Assembly: GCF_009258225.1 (NCBI RefSeq)
Contig: NZ_CP043617.1
Coordinates: forward strand, 2,046,001-2,110,000
Direction of reading: 5' to 3'
From: Sulfurimonas lithotrophica
GTDB taxonomy: Bacteria > Campylobacterota > Campylobacteria > Campylobacterales > Sulfurimonadaceae
DNA: 64,000 bases
How positions within the stretch are numbered: the stretch's first letter is position 1; each line of letters begins with the position of its first letter. Shown here in pieces: positions 26,608 through 36,749 of this stretch. The notes beneath the pieces were generated by a model. The model made no database searches. It was not told the DNA's origin and worked only from the letters and a program-made list of their open reading frames with translations. The position numbers and the translations under genes are program-made.

Positions 26608-29097
26608 CTACACCTTTTCTATCGAAGCTAAACTAAAGCGGTAACCGCTAAATAAAGCCTCTGAATTTAGATTTGAATCAAAAGTCGGTAACAACACTAT
26701 GTCACCACTTATTTTATTATCACTTACAACGTTTGCAATTAGCTCACCATTGTCAGTTTTAACTCTAACACTATCACCCTCATTAAAGTCAGACGAGTTT
26801 AGATAATCTTCACTCATGTATATTCCGCTTACTTCGTCAACGTTTGTACATTTATAAGTAAAGTCCGTAAATTGTCTAACAGGATTAGCTAGATAAATTA
26901 AACTACCTTCCAACTTATCATTAGAGAACTCTGAAACTTTTTGGTTTGTACTTTTCTTAACTTTTACATTTTCAAGCAGATATCCGCGATGCTCCGTTCC
27001 GTCATTATCATAATGATTTGGCAATTCATCAAAGTGTACAGCTTTAAATCCTGCTTCAACAGGAAGCATCTGTGTATAGTCGATTGTTAAATCCGCTTTT
27101 AAACCTAATTCGTTAGCTATATCGTTTAATACATATCCGTTATACGGTAGTGCGGCATTTGTCGGATTAACCCTTTTGTTAATTGAAGTTAAAGTACCCT
27201 CTTGCTGATTAATAGCCGGCATATCCAAGTCACCGTTACCAAGAGCAGATAAAGTAAAGTCTGCTTTTACGTTATATCCAACAGTGTAGCCCGTAGCTTC
27301 ATCATCAAGCTCACAAATTAAACTTACACCTAAAGTATTTGTCAGACTAGGAATCATAGTAATTTTAAAATCTGTACATTTTTCTATTAATGCAAGTAAA
27401 CGCGCACAATTTTTAGAATTTGGATGGTTGTATAAATCAGGTCCAGCAATTAAAGCAAAAGTATCTTTTTTATTAAGGTTTTTATTTAAGTCATCCATAA
27501 AGCCATCAGCTAGACCTAAAATATCTAAAAGAGCGTTATCATCGACAACCACCTCTTTCTCAATTTTTTTAGGTACCATTTTTGATTTTTCTACTTCAAC
27601 TTCTTCCTCTTCGCCCGTCTCTTCATTAACTTTTGTTTCCGTAACCATCTCAACTATTTTTTCTTTAATAACTTCAGATACCGTTACCGTTTTTTCAGAG
27701 TGAAAAGAACTTAAATATTCAACGATATCAGATGGTAATTTTTCTTTATCTGCAAACAAGTCAAGTATTAAATATAGTGCAACCTCTTCTTGAAGCGGAG
27801 CATGTTCTACAGTCATTATAGATTTTCCAAGTCCTTCAATTACAGGGTCTTTTACAGGATGAAAATAAAGTCCTGCACCTTTATTTACAGTCATAGAGTT
27901 GTTAAGTGCATATCTGGCATTTGGGTTATCACTCTTAATTGCAGTACCTATTGATACTACAAAGTTAGAATTATGAGTAGCTTTTAAATCATTTGAATAA
28001 AGCCTAGTTCCACTTACTTCACTATAATTGTTCAAGAATGTTTGGAAAGACTTTGCTTCTTTATTAACAAGCTTAGCTCCCGTTTTTTCTTTGATTTTTT
28101 GTAATATCAATGCTTCTTCGTTTGTAATAGTCGAAGTAAACTCTATAGATTCAGCCTTGTTGAAAGCTTCAACAGCAGCTTTAAATGCAGCTTCATCTTT
28201 ACCTTCAACTCTGTTTTCGTAGTCAAATGCATATCTACCTGCACCACAAAGTGATACATAGTTCCATTCATTCATAACACGATATATTTTTTTAGTATTA
28301 TCAGCTATATTTGTGTGTTTAACATCGTAAGATATTTGACAACCGGCAGAACAGTGACCACAAGTTGCCGGGATTTGCTCTAATTCCCATGCGTTTGATT
28401 TGTATATAAAGTGGGTATCTACAAGTGCTCCAACAGGACATACAGCGGCACACTCACCACAGCTAGTACAATCAAGCATCTCTTCACCGCTTGTTAAACC
28501 GATAAGAGATTTATTAAGCTTGTTCCACATAGCATATGCATCTTTTGGCATACTCTCTTTGTACTCAGCTTCAAGAGCATCACCACCACGAGGTACAGTC
28601 TTAAGCGAGTTGTCACCAATCATATCTTTACATACGGTCGTACATCTCTCACATACTATACATAAACCCGGGTTATAGTGTATATGTCCCCAGTCAATAT
28701 CGCTTCTATCTACATCTTTAACTGCATAGCTCTGAGAATCAACTCCCATCTCTAAAGTATAATTTTGAAGTTCACACTCACCGGATTGATCACACACACC
28801 ACATTGAAGCGGATGATTTACATCATACACCTCCATAATAGCACGGCGTTCTTTTTCTATGTTTTCAGTTGATGTCGTGATATTCATACCGTCTTTACTT
28901 TTGGCATTACAAGCATACACTTGCTTACCGTCAGCCTCAACTAAACATATCCTACATGCAAGAGTCGGACTACATCTTGTTAAATAACAAATTGCAGGTA
29001 TAAATATATCATTTGCGCGCGCTGCATTTAATATAAATTCACCCTCTGTAGTCTGTACCTCTTGGTTATTTATCGTTATTGTAATATTGCTACTCAT
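26608..29097 (-). CDS. nuoG: Complex I subunit G, second copy (829 residues, acidic insertion)
   Basis: A second NuoG follows the first in the same operon. It retains the N-terminal 2Fe-2S ferredoxin domain (CYLTRCSPTLACRICLVE), the His-Cys cluster region HPLQCGVCDQSGECELQN, the 4Fe-4S sets CIVCERCTTVC and CTSCGECAAVCP, and the N7-type set CGHCSAGC with a distal LCGAG. About residues 470-518 form a highly charged insertion (ETGEEEEVEVEKSK and flanks) missing from the first copy. Its ATG overlaps the end of the first copy by eight bases. Whether both copies enter one complex is not shown by the sequence. Confidence 0.93.
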   Translation of the reverse strand: MSSNITITINNQEVQTTEGEFILNAARANDIFIPAICYLTRCSPTLACRICLVEADGKQVYACNAKSKDGMNITTSTENIEKERRAIMEVYDVNHPLQCGVCDQSGECELQNYTLEMGVDSQSYAVKDVDRSDIDWGHIHYNPGLCIVCERCTTVCKDMIGDNSLKTVPRGGDALEAEYKESMPKDAYAMWNKLNKSLIGLTSGEEMLDCTSCGECAAVCPVGALVDTHFIYKSNAWELEQIPATCGHCSAGCQISYDVKHTNIADNTKKIYRVMNEWNYVSLCGAGRYAFDYENRVEGKDEAAFKAAVEAFNKAESIEFTSTITNEEALILQKIKEKTGAKLVNKEAKSFQTFLNNYSEVSGTRLYSNDLKATHNSNFVVSIGTAIKSDNPNARYALNNSMTVNKGAGLYFHPVKDPVIEGLGKSIMTVEHAPLQEEVALYLILDLFADKEKLPSDIVEYLSSFHSEKTVTVSEVIKEKIVEMVTETKVNEETGEEEEVEVEKSKMVPKKIEKEVVVDDNALLDILGLADGFMDDLNKNLNKKDTFALIAGPDLYNHPNSKNCARLLALIEKCTDFKITMIPSLTNTLGVSLICELDDEATGYTVGYNVKADFTLSALGNGDLDMPAINQQEGTLTSINKRVNPTNAALPYNGYVLNDIANELGLKADLTIDYTQMLPVEAGFKAVHFDELPNHYDNDGTEHRGYLLENVKVKKSTNQKVSEFSNDKLEGSLIYLANPVRQFTDFTYKCTNVDEVSGIYMSEDYLNSSDFNEGDSVRVKTDNGELIANVVSDNKISGDIVLLPTFDSNLNSEALFSGYRFSLASIEKV

Positions 29098-31279
29098 TTA
29101 TAACCTCTAATTTGACTTGTGTGTATCTGTAAGATGCTGATTTTGCATCGACATCAAAAGTTGGATTGTATGCTACTGTACCTTTCATACGTCTGTCCAC
29201 CTTAAAATGACGAGTAAACTCAACGCCATCTACACTAAACCTTACATTATCTCCCGATTTGATTTTAGCCGCAATCGCAAACTGCTCCGAACCTATTAAA
29301 TCCGGCTTGTCTTTTAACTGTTTACAGTCTTTTGTGAACACGTTAAAATGACTAAGCGGATTTCTAGAATAAACCACGCTTCCGTTATACTCCGCAAGGT
29401 CATCAACCTCTTGAAGTTTTGGTCTTTTTCTATTTTTAACAGGTTCAATTCTATAACCGCGGTGAGCATTACCGACATTGTCATAGTAGTTGTCTAAATC
29501 ATCAAAGTCAATCTCTTTAAATCCAAGTTTAGATGTATATTCAATAACATTCTCAGCTTTTAGACCTAAAGCATTTGCTATGTCGTTTAACTCGTAACCT
29601 TCATAATCAGCTGCTGCATTTAGTACAACCAAGTCTTTGTCTATATTTACAAAAGTACCCTCTTGTTGATTAAGTGCAGGCATATCTAAATCGCCTTCAC
29701 TCTTAGCACTTAGAGTATAATCGGCTTTTACGTTGTAACCGATGCTAAGCCCTTCTTGTGCTTTATCTAAATCACAAATCATACTTACGCCAAGAGTATT
29801 TGTAAGGGTCGGGATAATTAAAACTTTAAATATCTCATTTTTTTGTAAGTATCCTGCAATTGCCGCTATATTAGCCGAACGAGGATGATTTATAACATCT
29901 TCTCCTAATACAAGTACCGGTTTTTTTACTCTTGCATATTTTAGTTTTAGTACATCTAATTCTTCTTCAGATATGTTACTTTCACCGCTTAAATAACCTA
30001 AATCAAGTGAATCAAAAAATTCTTCTTGGCTAGACTTATCTTCTACTAACATATCTGCAAGCATAGCTAAAGCCGCTTCTTCACTACCGACTTCATTTTT
30101 AATGTACTGACTTATTACATTTGCAATCGGCGTCTCTTCAATCGGGTGAATCGTACTTACATATGCTTTATTGTATTTTACGGCTTGACTCATAGCAAAC
30201 TTAACCATAGGGTTGTCGCTTTGAATAGAACAACCTACACTTACAATAAAGTCACTACCGCTTACATCTTTTAGAGTTGCATTATATTGGGATATATTTG
30301 CAGTCGATGAAAAACTTTCCATAAACTCCTGGAATTTTTTTGCTTCGTCGTTAACAAGATTAAATCCAAATTTTTTCTTTAACTCGTTTAACAAATATGC
30401 TTCTTCATTTGTAATATTAGAAGTAAATATTACGTTTTTGGCAATTTTAAAATTTTCAACTGCATCTGCAAAAGAATCTTCATCTTTATTTAAAACTCTA
30501 TTTTCAAAATCAAATCCAAATCTACCGCCACCGCAAAGACTTGAAAATTCAAACTCGTTTGTAACTCTTCTAACCGTACCTTCTTTTACTTCATAGTTAA
30601 GTGAACATGCACTTGAACAATGTGAACATGAAGACGGAACTTGTTTTAACTCCCATGCATTTGATGAATACTTAAACTCCGTAGATGCCATCGCTCCAAC
30701 AGGACATACGGATATACACTCACCACACTGAATACAGTTAGCAAGATTAATATCTATATGAGATTTGTAACCGCCCGGCTTAATAAACAATGCTTCATTT
30801 CCAACAGTTTCGTTACATACGACCGTACACTTTTCGCAAAGAATACAAAGAGCAGGGTCATAAGTATGAACACCCCACTTTTTCTTTTTACGAGATTGAT
30901 CGCGAACGGCAAAGTTTTGTTCTGCTACACCAAACTCTAAAGTTTTATTTTGTAGTTCACATTCACCTGACTTGTCACAAACACCGCACTGAAGAGGATG
31001 ATTTACATTATACATCTTCATAATGTTTTGACGCTCTTTATAGAGTGCATCCGAGTCGGTTCTTACTTCAATACCTTCTACGGGAGGAGTATTACAAGAT
31101 AGTACAAAACCCTCTTGACCTTCCACTTCAACGCTACACATACGACAAGATGCACTAGGTGTAGCTTTTGGAAGATAACACATAGTCGGTATATATATAC
31201 CGTTTGCACGTGCAACTTCTAAAATAGTCTCACCCTTGTTAGCGCTAAATTCAGTTCCATTAATTTTAAACTTAATCAT
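29090..31279 (-). CDS. nuoG: Complex I subunit G, first copy (729 residues)
   Basis: This NuoG shows the 2Fe-2S domain (CYLPKATPSASCRMCSVE), HPLQCGVCDKSGECELQN for the His-Cys cluster N5 region, CILCEKCTVVC and CIQCGECISVCP for 4Fe-4S clusters, and CSHCSSAC plus LCGGG for an N7-type cluster. All usual ligands look present. The C-terminal half keeps the degenerate molybdopterin-oxidoreductase fold (QSDNPMVKFAMSQAVKYNKA, DYTLSAKSEGDLDMPALNQQEGT). It follows the GltD-like fusion gene by nine bases. Confidence 0.93.
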   Translation of the reverse strand: MIKFKINGTEFSANKGETILEVARANGIYIPTMCYLPKATPSASCRMCSVEVEGQEGFVLSCNTPPVEGIEVRTDSDALYKERQNIMKMYNVNHPLQCGVCDKSGECELQNKTLEFGVAEQNFAVRDQSRKKKKWGVHTYDPALCILCEKCTVVCNETVGNEALFIKPGGYKSHIDINLANCIQCGECISVCPVGAMASTEFKYSSNAWELKQVPSSCSHCSSACSLNYEVKEGTVRRVTNEFEFSSLCGGGRFGFDFENRVLNKDEDSFADAVENFKIAKNVIFTSNITNEEAYLLNELKKKFGFNLVNDEAKKFQEFMESFSSTANISQYNATLKDVSGSDFIVSVGCSIQSDNPMVKFAMSQAVKYNKAYVSTIHPIEETPIANVISQYIKNEVGSEEAALAMLADMLVEDKSSQEEFFDSLDLGYLSGESNISEEELDVLKLKYARVKKPVLVLGEDVINHPRSANIAAIAGYLQKNEIFKVLIIPTLTNTLGVSMICDLDKAQEGLSIGYNVKADYTLSAKSEGDLDMPALNQQEGTFVNIDKDLVVLNAAADYEGYELNDIANALGLKAENVIEYTSKLGFKEIDFDDLDNYYDNVGNAHRGYRIEPVKNRKRPKLQEVDDLAEYNGSVVYSRNPLSHFNVFTKDCKQLKDKPDLIGSEQFAIAAKIKSGDNVRFSVDGVEFTRHFKVDRRMKGTVAYNPTFDVDAKSASYRYTQVKLEVINE

Positions 31280-31288
31280 AACGCCTCC

Positions 31289-33331
31289 TTACTTTGCCAC
31301 CATAGCGATATAGTAACAACGCATACAACGCTCACTTTCGCTAATAGCCTGTTCTTGTGTAAAACCAAAATTAACTTCTTGGTTATTGTATTTACGGATA
31401 TTTACATCTAGTACTTCAGATTTTTGACGAGGAACTCCTGCTAACCAGCCGGTAATTTTCTCTTTTTTATCATAAACCTTCATTTTTCTTAGATGATCTT
31501 CCATAATCTCTTCATCAGTTAATGTGACTTCACCACCGTTTTGAACGTAACGACTTATTACAGATGCTGCACGTTTTGCCTGACCTACCGCATTAACAAT
31601 AGTCATAGGACCGTACTCACAGTCACCTGCCGCAAAAATACCTTTGCGAGAAGTCATATAATCTTTACCGTTTGTTTTTAGAGTAGCCCAAGATGTCATC
31701 TCTAAATCCCACTCTTCAGGTAAGTGAGAAAATTCTGCACTTTGTGATACCGCAGGAATTAGATAATCAACCTCTATAGTCTCCGTAGCACCCTCAATTT
31801 TAACAAGTTGAGGACGTCCACCGTCTGGATCTGGTACTAATTCAAACTTATCTACATCAAGTGATTTTAGAACATCGTTTTCATCATTCATTCTTGCAAC
31901 TGCAGAGTGGAAGATAAACTCAACACCCTCTTCAACTGCTTCGTGGTACTCTTCGTAGGTAGTGTTACGGATAATTGTTTTTTCATCACGACGATAAAGC
32001 ATGATAACACGCTTAGCACCCGCACGGATAGAACAACGAACAACGTCCATAGATGTAAATCCACCACCGACACAAGCGACCACTTTGCCGGTTAAATCAA
32101 CATGATCGCTCGGAAGCATCTGCTGTTCTTGTATCTCTTTTGGAGTAGTGATATCAAATTTTTCATACAGATTTATCCAATCAAGAAAATCTATCGCACC
32201 CCAGTAACCTTTTATCTCCGTACGTTCATTATCACAACGAACTTTTTTAGAAAGTCTTGTTCCTGAAGCAATCATAGTAGCATCGTAATCGCTCTCAAAC
32301 TGACGCATCTCATCAGCCGTAACTTTGTGGTTTAATATAAAATTAACACCTAAGTCTTTTACGGCTTCGATATCTTTTTCATATTTAGCCCACGGCATAC
32401 GATATTCAGGTACACCTACGGTAACTTCACCGCCAAGAACAGGTAATGCTTCATAAACATCTACATCTATACCGTCAAGTGCAAGATAATATGCAGCTGC
32501 CAGACCTGCAGGACCTGCGCCGATAATTGCTACTTTTTTACCAACAGGTGCTTTTTTCTTACCCTTACCAGGATGATAAAAACCTAAACCGTGATCAGTC
32601 TCATAGTCGGCACCGAGACGTTTTAGCTCCATAATAGAGATAGGAGAATCCAAGTTGGTTCTTCTACACTCATCTTCACACGGGTGTGGACATACACGAC
32701 CACAAGTATGTGCAAGAGGCATAGTTTGTCTTGTTGCACGTAGTGAATCGTCTAGTCTTAAATCTCTAACACCTTCTATATATGCAGGTATATCAACGTG
32801 TGCCGGACACGCGTCCATACAAGGTGCCGTAATTTTAGCTATATAATCCACATCCTCATTATAATGTTTTGATGGCTTTTGCTCATTTATGCACTCTAAG
32901 AAAGTATCTTCAAATTGTGTCATCAAATCAAGTAACGGATTTGGCACTGTTTTACCAATCTCACACTTAGATGTAAGTTGCATAGATTTACAAACCTCTT
33001 TTAGGTGATTCATATCATCTATGCTACCCTCACCGCGAGCAATTTTATCTAATAAGTCGTATAAAATACGTCCACCCCAACGTCCGGGTGCACATCTTCC
33101 ACACGCTTCAGAATACTCTTGATATTGGTGAGCGTATTCAGTTGCAAGTTTTACAACATCTACATCTTTGTCAAATAGAGCTACACCATCCCAACCTATA
33201 AACGCTTTAGAAGAAGAATGCTCATCATATTGTGCCGGTAAGTCATAAGCTGATTCTTTCCAATCCGCTTCATCTTTACCGACATTGTTGATTTGCTCTT
33301 CGCGCCATGTTGAGAAATAAACTTTACTCAA
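31289..33331 (-). CDS. NuoF-position fusion: NuoF-like cluster domain plus GltD-like NAD(P)/FAD oxidoreductase
   Basis: In the nuoF position stands a 680-residue chimera. The first 165 residues resemble the C-terminal iron-sulfur part of NuoF (ACGRCAPGRWGGRIL, then SKCEIG), but the third cluster cysteine is glycine (C77, C80, G83). From about 168 it is GltD-like: C171/C175 and C210/C214/C218/C222 for the two 4Fe-4S clusters, FAD-binding GAGPAG at 271-276, and a second dinucleotide motif GGGFTSMDVVR near 422 followed by YRRDE. The C-terminus has CMRC. The FMN/NADH domain of NuoF is missing. It could feed electrons from NAD(P)H or a small carrier into complex I; the donor is not shown. Confidence 0.85.
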   Translation of the reverse strand: MSKVYFSTWREEQINNVGKDEADWKESAYDLPAQYDEHSSSKAFIGWDGVALFDKDVDVVKLATEYAHQYQEYSEACGRCAPGRWGGRILYDLLDKIARGEGSIDDMNHLKEVCKSMQLTSKCEIGKTVPNPLLDLMTQFEDTFLECINEQKPSKHYNEDVDYIAKITAPCMDACPAHVDIPAYIEGVRDLRLDDSLRATRQTMPLAHTCGRVCPHPCEDECRRTNLDSPISIMELKRLGADYETDHGLGFYHPGKGKKKAPVGKKVAIIGAGPAGLAAAYYLALDGIDVDVYEALPVLGGEVTVGVPEYRMPWAKYEKDIEAVKDLGVNFILNHKVTADEMRQFESDYDATMIASGTRLSKKVRCDNERTEIKGYWGAIDFLDWINLYEKFDITTPKEIQEQQMLPSDHVDLTGKVVACVGGGFTSMDVVRCSIRAGAKRVIMLYRRDEKTIIRNTTYEEYHEAVEEGVEFIFHSAVARMNDENDVLKSLDVDKFELVPDPDGGRPQLVKIEGATETIEVDYLIPAVSQSAEFSHLPEEWDLEMTSWATLKTNGKDYMTSRKGIFAAGDCEYGPMTIVNAVGQAKRAASVISRYVQNGGEVTLTDEEIMEDHLRKMKVYDKKEKITGWLAGVPRQKSEVLDVNIRKYNNQEVNFGFTQEQAISESERCMRCYYIAMVAK

Positions 33332-33340
33332 AACTAACCC

Positions 33341-33565
33341 TTAACCTTTTTTAGCAACGATAGTCCAGTCAACTTCGTTGAATTTTAGTGAATTAAGAAG
33401 TTCATATCCACACTCTTTTACTAAGTCTGCTGAATTTTGGATAGGTGTAAAATCACCTATCTCAAATAAAAATATAGCGACTTCACCTTGCTTATGCTCA
33501 TCAAGAATTTCTCTCATACGAGGTTCATAATTATCTTTTAAATGTCTAAGGTCATATCTTTTCAT
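33341..33565 (-). CDS. Short NuoE-position subunit of Campylobacterota complex I
   Basis: The 74-residue protein occupies the nuoE position but has none of the cysteines that bind N1a in true NuoE; it has a single cysteine (ECGYELL). It resembles the approximately 75-residue product found at this position in Helicobacter (HP1264) and Campylobacter (Cj1575c). The segment HKQGEVAIFLFEIGDF and NEVDWTIVAKKG are its recognisable parts. It overlaps nuoD by one base and precedes the fusion gene by nine. It probably helps dock the alternative electron-input subunit. Confidence 0.8.
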   Translation of the reverse strand: MKRYDLRHLKDNYEPRMREILDEHKQGEVAIFLFEIGDFTPIQNSADLVKECGYELLNSLKFNEVDWTIVAKKG

Positions 33566-34806
33566 TATCTATCTACCTCACCAAATACGATATTTGTAGT
33601 ACCGATAATCGATACAACATCCGGAATATAGTGACCAGGTAACAGGTCAGTTAAAATTCCTGTATGCCAGAATGACGGCGCACGAAGTTTAAGTCTGTAC
33701 GGATATGCTCCACCTTGAGAGTTGATAAAGAAACCAAGCTCACCTTTAGGTGATTCAGTCGGAACATAAACTTCACCTACAGGCGGGCGCATACCTTGAG
33801 TAACAAGTACAAAGTGTTGCATTAACGAGTAGTTTTGAGTCATAATGTCTAACTTTGGAGCCGATACATACTGAGGTGCATGAGCCATTAACTCAGTTTG
33901 ATTGTTTTTCACACACTCTTGATACATATCTATTGTTTGGTAAAGTATCTTCGCAGATTGTCTCATCTCTTCCATATAGATGCGGTAACGTGCGAAGTTA
34001 TCACCTTTATCAGAATAAGGAACTTCAAACTCTACTTCATCATAAAGCTCATACGGCTCTTCTTTACGAATATCCCAAGCTACACCGCTAGCTCTTAGCA
34101 TCGGACCTGTACAACCCCATGATAAAGCCATATCGGTAGGTATCGTTCCAACTTCTTCCATTCTCATCAACCAGATACGGTTAGTATCAAGTAAATCTTC
34201 ATAATCTTTAATATTCTCAGGCAATTTATCTAAGAAAGTTTTTAGCTGAGCAATAAAAGTGTCTTGAATATCTAAAGGCACACCACCGATACGGATAGCT
34301 GCATGAGTTAAACGTGCACCACAGTAGCCTTCCATAATATCCATTAAGTATTCACGCTCACGGAAAGCAAATAAGAATACAGTCATAGCACCGATATCAA
34401 GCGCAGTCGTAGCTAACCAGAAAAGGTGGCTCATTAAACGGTTTATCTCTAAGATCATCATACGGATAACTTTAGCACGGCGAGGTACTTCAAGTCCTAC
34501 TAATTTTTCAACCGCTAATGCAAAACCGTAGTTGTTTGATGAAGAAGCGATATAGTCCATACGGTCCGTTGTCGGCATAAATTCATTATAAATCATGTTT
34601 TCAGCCATCTTCTCCATACCACGGTGAAGATATCCGACATCAGGATGCGCTTTTACGATTTGCTCTTGTTGAAGATGAAGCATTAAACGTAACTGTCCGT
34701 GAGCAGAAGGGTGTTGAGGACCGAAGTTTAATATAAGTTCATTATCTTCTCTGTCAAAAGTAATATTTTCAAAAAACGGCGTTAATCTATTTGTTTGTTG
34801 TGCCAT
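33565..34806 (-). CDS. nuoD: Complex I 49-kDa subunit D
   Basis: The 413-residue subunit forms the quinone site with NuoB. Family segments are [44 protein letters not shown] and the C-terminal [10 protein letters not shown]-like [19 protein letters not shown], ending in the usual GEVDR. It is separate from nuoC, with ten bases between them. Confidence 0.97.
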   Translation of the reverse strand: MAQQTNRLTPFFENITFDREDNELILNFGPQHPSAHGQLRLMLHLQQEQIVKAHPDVGYLHRGMEKMAENMIYNEFMPTTDRMDYIASSSNNYGFALAVEKLVGLEVPRRAKVIRMMILEINRLMSHLFWLATTALDIGAMTVFLFAFREREYLMDIMEGYCGARLTHAAIRIGGVPLDIQDTFIAQLKTFLDKLPENIKDYEDLLDTNRIWLMRMEEVGTIPTDMALSWGCTGPMLRASGVAWDIRKEEPYELYDEVEFEVPYSDKGDNFARYRIYMEEMRQSAKILYQTIDMYQECVKNNQTELMAHAPQYVSAPKLDIMTQNYSLMQHFVLVTQGMRPPVGEVYVPTESPKGELGFFINSQGGAYPYRLKLRAPSFWHTGILTDLLPGHYIPDVVSIIGTTNIVFGEVDR

Positions 34807-34816
34807 ATTTTACCAC

Positions 34817-35626
34817 CTATCTTTGCGGGTCATCAATAACTTTTGATGACTCTTTATCTAATTTTTTAATCATAAACACACCGCCTTCTTCTTGGTAGGA
34901 TTGTGCTTTATCTTTATTTTCTTCTTTATCAGGGTCCATACCTTTTGGCACTTCATGACCAAGACGAGCAAAACGCTCTGAATCGTATCTGTCAACTTGA
35001 GCAGTATCACGAAGTTCAGGTCCGATAATGTCGCGTGCTTCTTTTCCGTAGATTTTATCAACTTCATACCAAGCTGCAAACTCATCACCTTGAAGCGGAT
35101 AAGTTTTTAGAAGTGGATGTCCTTGCCAGTCGTACGGCATTAAGATACGTTTCATAAACTCATGTCCATTTGCTTCGATACCGAACATATCATACATTTC
35201 ACGTTCACTCCAATCGGCACAGCGGAAAAGTTTTGATATTGAATCAACTGCCTGACCTTTTTTAATGGAGTATTTTATACGGATGCGTTTACGCTTAGAC
35301 ATACTTAGCATCTGATAAAAGATCTCAAATTCATTACGCTGTGCTAAAAAGTCTATAGCACTCATTTCTGAAAGCTGAGTATATTCCAATTCATCTCTCA
35401 TAAATTCCAATAGGGCATAAATATCAGATGGATTAATCCACACAGTCATCTGCTCGACTTGAATAAACGCTTCTAAAACTTCAAATTTTGATTTGATTGC
35501 ACTTAAATCTTTTGCAAAAACTGCATCGCTCTCTACATCAAACTTTGCTACTTGAGGAGCTTTCCAGTATCTGTCTGTGTAGTACGGTTTTTTCTGTACG
35601 TTATCTTTTGGTTTATATGCTCTCAT
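34817..35626 (-). CDS. nuoC: Complex I 30-kDa subunit C
   Basis: The 269-residue protein contains the 30-kDa signature around DWSEREMYDMFGIEANGH followed by ILMPYDWQGHPLLKTYPLQGDE. An N-terminal extension and a charged C-terminal tail (MDPDKEENKDKA) make it longer than many NuoC proteins. Its ATG overlaps the nuoB stop by one base. Confidence 0.95.
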   Translation of the reverse strand: MRAYKPKDNVQKKPYYTDRYWKAPQVAKFDVESDAVFAKDLSAIKSKFEVLEAFIQVEQMTVWINPSDIYALLEFMRDELEYTQLSEMSAIDFLAQRNEFEIFYQMLSMSKRKRIRIKYSIKKGQAVDSISKLFRCADWSEREMYDMFGIEANGHEFMKRILMPYDWQGHPLLKTYPLQGDEFAAWYEVDKIYGKEARDIIGPELRDTAQVDRYDSERFARLGHEVPKGMDPDKEENKDKAQSYQEEGGVFMIKKLDKESSKVIDDPQR

Positions 35627-36135
35627 TACATTAACCTTTTAGCTTTTTGTGCGCGACCCGCTTTATTTGCACGAATTTTCTTTTGAAGTAACATTACACC
35701 GTATTGAAGTGTCTCCGGACGTGGAGCACAACCAGGAAGGTATAAATCAACAGGGATAATTCTATCCGCACCCTGAACCGTTGCATATGTGTTGAACATA
35801 CCGCCCGTATTTGCACATGAACCCATAGATATTACCCATCTTGGCTCAGTCATTTGGTCATAAAGTCTTTTAATAAATTCAGCGTGTTTTTTTGTAAGAG
35901 TTCCTGCGACTATCATAACATCAGCCTGACGTGGAGATGCTCTAAAAATAGTACCGAAACGGTCAAAGTCGTATCTTGAAGCACCGGATGCCATCATCTC
36001 GATACCACAACAAGCTAGACCATATGTAAGTGCCCACAATGAGTTTGAACGTCCCCAGTTTACGATCTTATCTATAGACGTAAGTGCTACGGGTAAACCG
36101 CCGTCTTGTGTATAATTTATTTTATGTTGTGCCAT
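35626..36135 (-). CDS. nuoB: Complex I subunit B (N2 cluster)
   Basis: NuoB binds cluster N2, the last iron-sulfur centre before quinone. The ligands are all visible: adjacent C42-C43 in [10 protein letters not shown]107 in MGSCANTGG and C136 in PGCAPRPE. The ATG lies within the end of nuoA (19-base overlap) and has an AAGGAG site seven bases upstream, which confirms this start. Confidence 0.97.
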   Translation of the reverse strand: MAQHKINYTQDGGLPVALTSIDKIVNWGRSNSLWALTYGLACCGIEMMASGASRYDFDRFGTIFRASPRQADVMIVAGTLTKKHAEFIKRLYDQMTEPRWVISMGSCANTGGMFNTYATVQGADRIIPVDLYLPGCAPRPETLQYGVMLLQKKIRANKAGRAQKAKRLM

Positions 36136-36506
36136 TCAAGCGCTCCTTTTTTCCATGCATAAACGAAACCGATTGCCAATAGTCCGATAAACATTAACAT
36201 CTCGGCTAAACCAAACCAACCTAAAGCCTTATAGTCAACTGCCCACGGAAACATGAAGATAATCTCCACATCAAAAAGTAAAAACAGTAGTGCAAAAAGG
36301 TAAAACTGAGGTGATACTCTGTTTGGTTGCTTTGTTACTTCCGGTCCACATTCGTAAACTGAAAGTTTAATTTTTTCACTATCTTTTGCCGCCAACGCAC
36401 GAGATGCGAGTCTTGCAATTATCGTAGTCCCTATAAATGCACCAAATGTGATTACAAATAGTACAAATACACCAAAATACGGATTTGCAGTAGTAATATG
36501 CTCCAT
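36117..36506 (-). CDS. nuoA: Complex I membrane subunit A
   Basis: The first gene of the operon encodes a 129-residue three-helix subunit. [11 protein letters not shown] carries the conserved loop cysteine, and [24 protein letters not shown] is the acidic second-helix region (given here in part). An AAGGA ribosome site stands eight bases before the ATG. The 243-base region upstream separates it from the AAA+ gene. Confidence 0.95.
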   Translation of the reverse strand: MEHITTANPYFGVFVLFVITFGAFIGTTIIARLASRALAAKDSEKIKLSVYECGPEVTKQPNRVSPQFYLFALLFLLFDVEIIFMFPWAVDYKALGWFGLAEMLMFIGLLAIGFVYAWKKGALEWHNIK

Positions 36507-36594
36507 CTAAGCTATCCTTATATTTGTCTTATGATTTTCTAATTTTTGCCCTTAAAATTCAAAAAGTACAACCATAGAAAAAACAGTTACTTGC

Positions 36595-36600
36595 ACTATA
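36595..36600 (-). promoter_or_regulatory. Candidate -10 box of the nuo operon
   Basis: TATAGT on the minus strand, about 88 bases upstream of nuoA, preceded by a T-rich stretch. Further upstream (about 36654-36682) an ACGATTT/AAATCGT inverted repeat with a 13-base loop is visible. No other strong box is seen in the 243-base intergenic region. Confidence 0.3.
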
Positions 36601-36749
36601 TCAAAAAGAGTATTAAATAAACTTGTGAAAATAAATAAGAATGAAGTTGTGTCACGATTTGCAACACTGAAAAAAATCGTTATTTACCAATATGTGTAGA
36701 AAAGTAATAGTTTCTTATCATAAATATAACAAATATGGAATTTTTGTAA

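Noticed and set aside
36654-36682. ACGATTT/AAATCGT inverted repeat upstream of nuoA as an intrinsic terminator
   Set aside because: The loop is long, the stem AT-rich and no T tract follows; it is noted only as a weak feature of the nuo upstream region.
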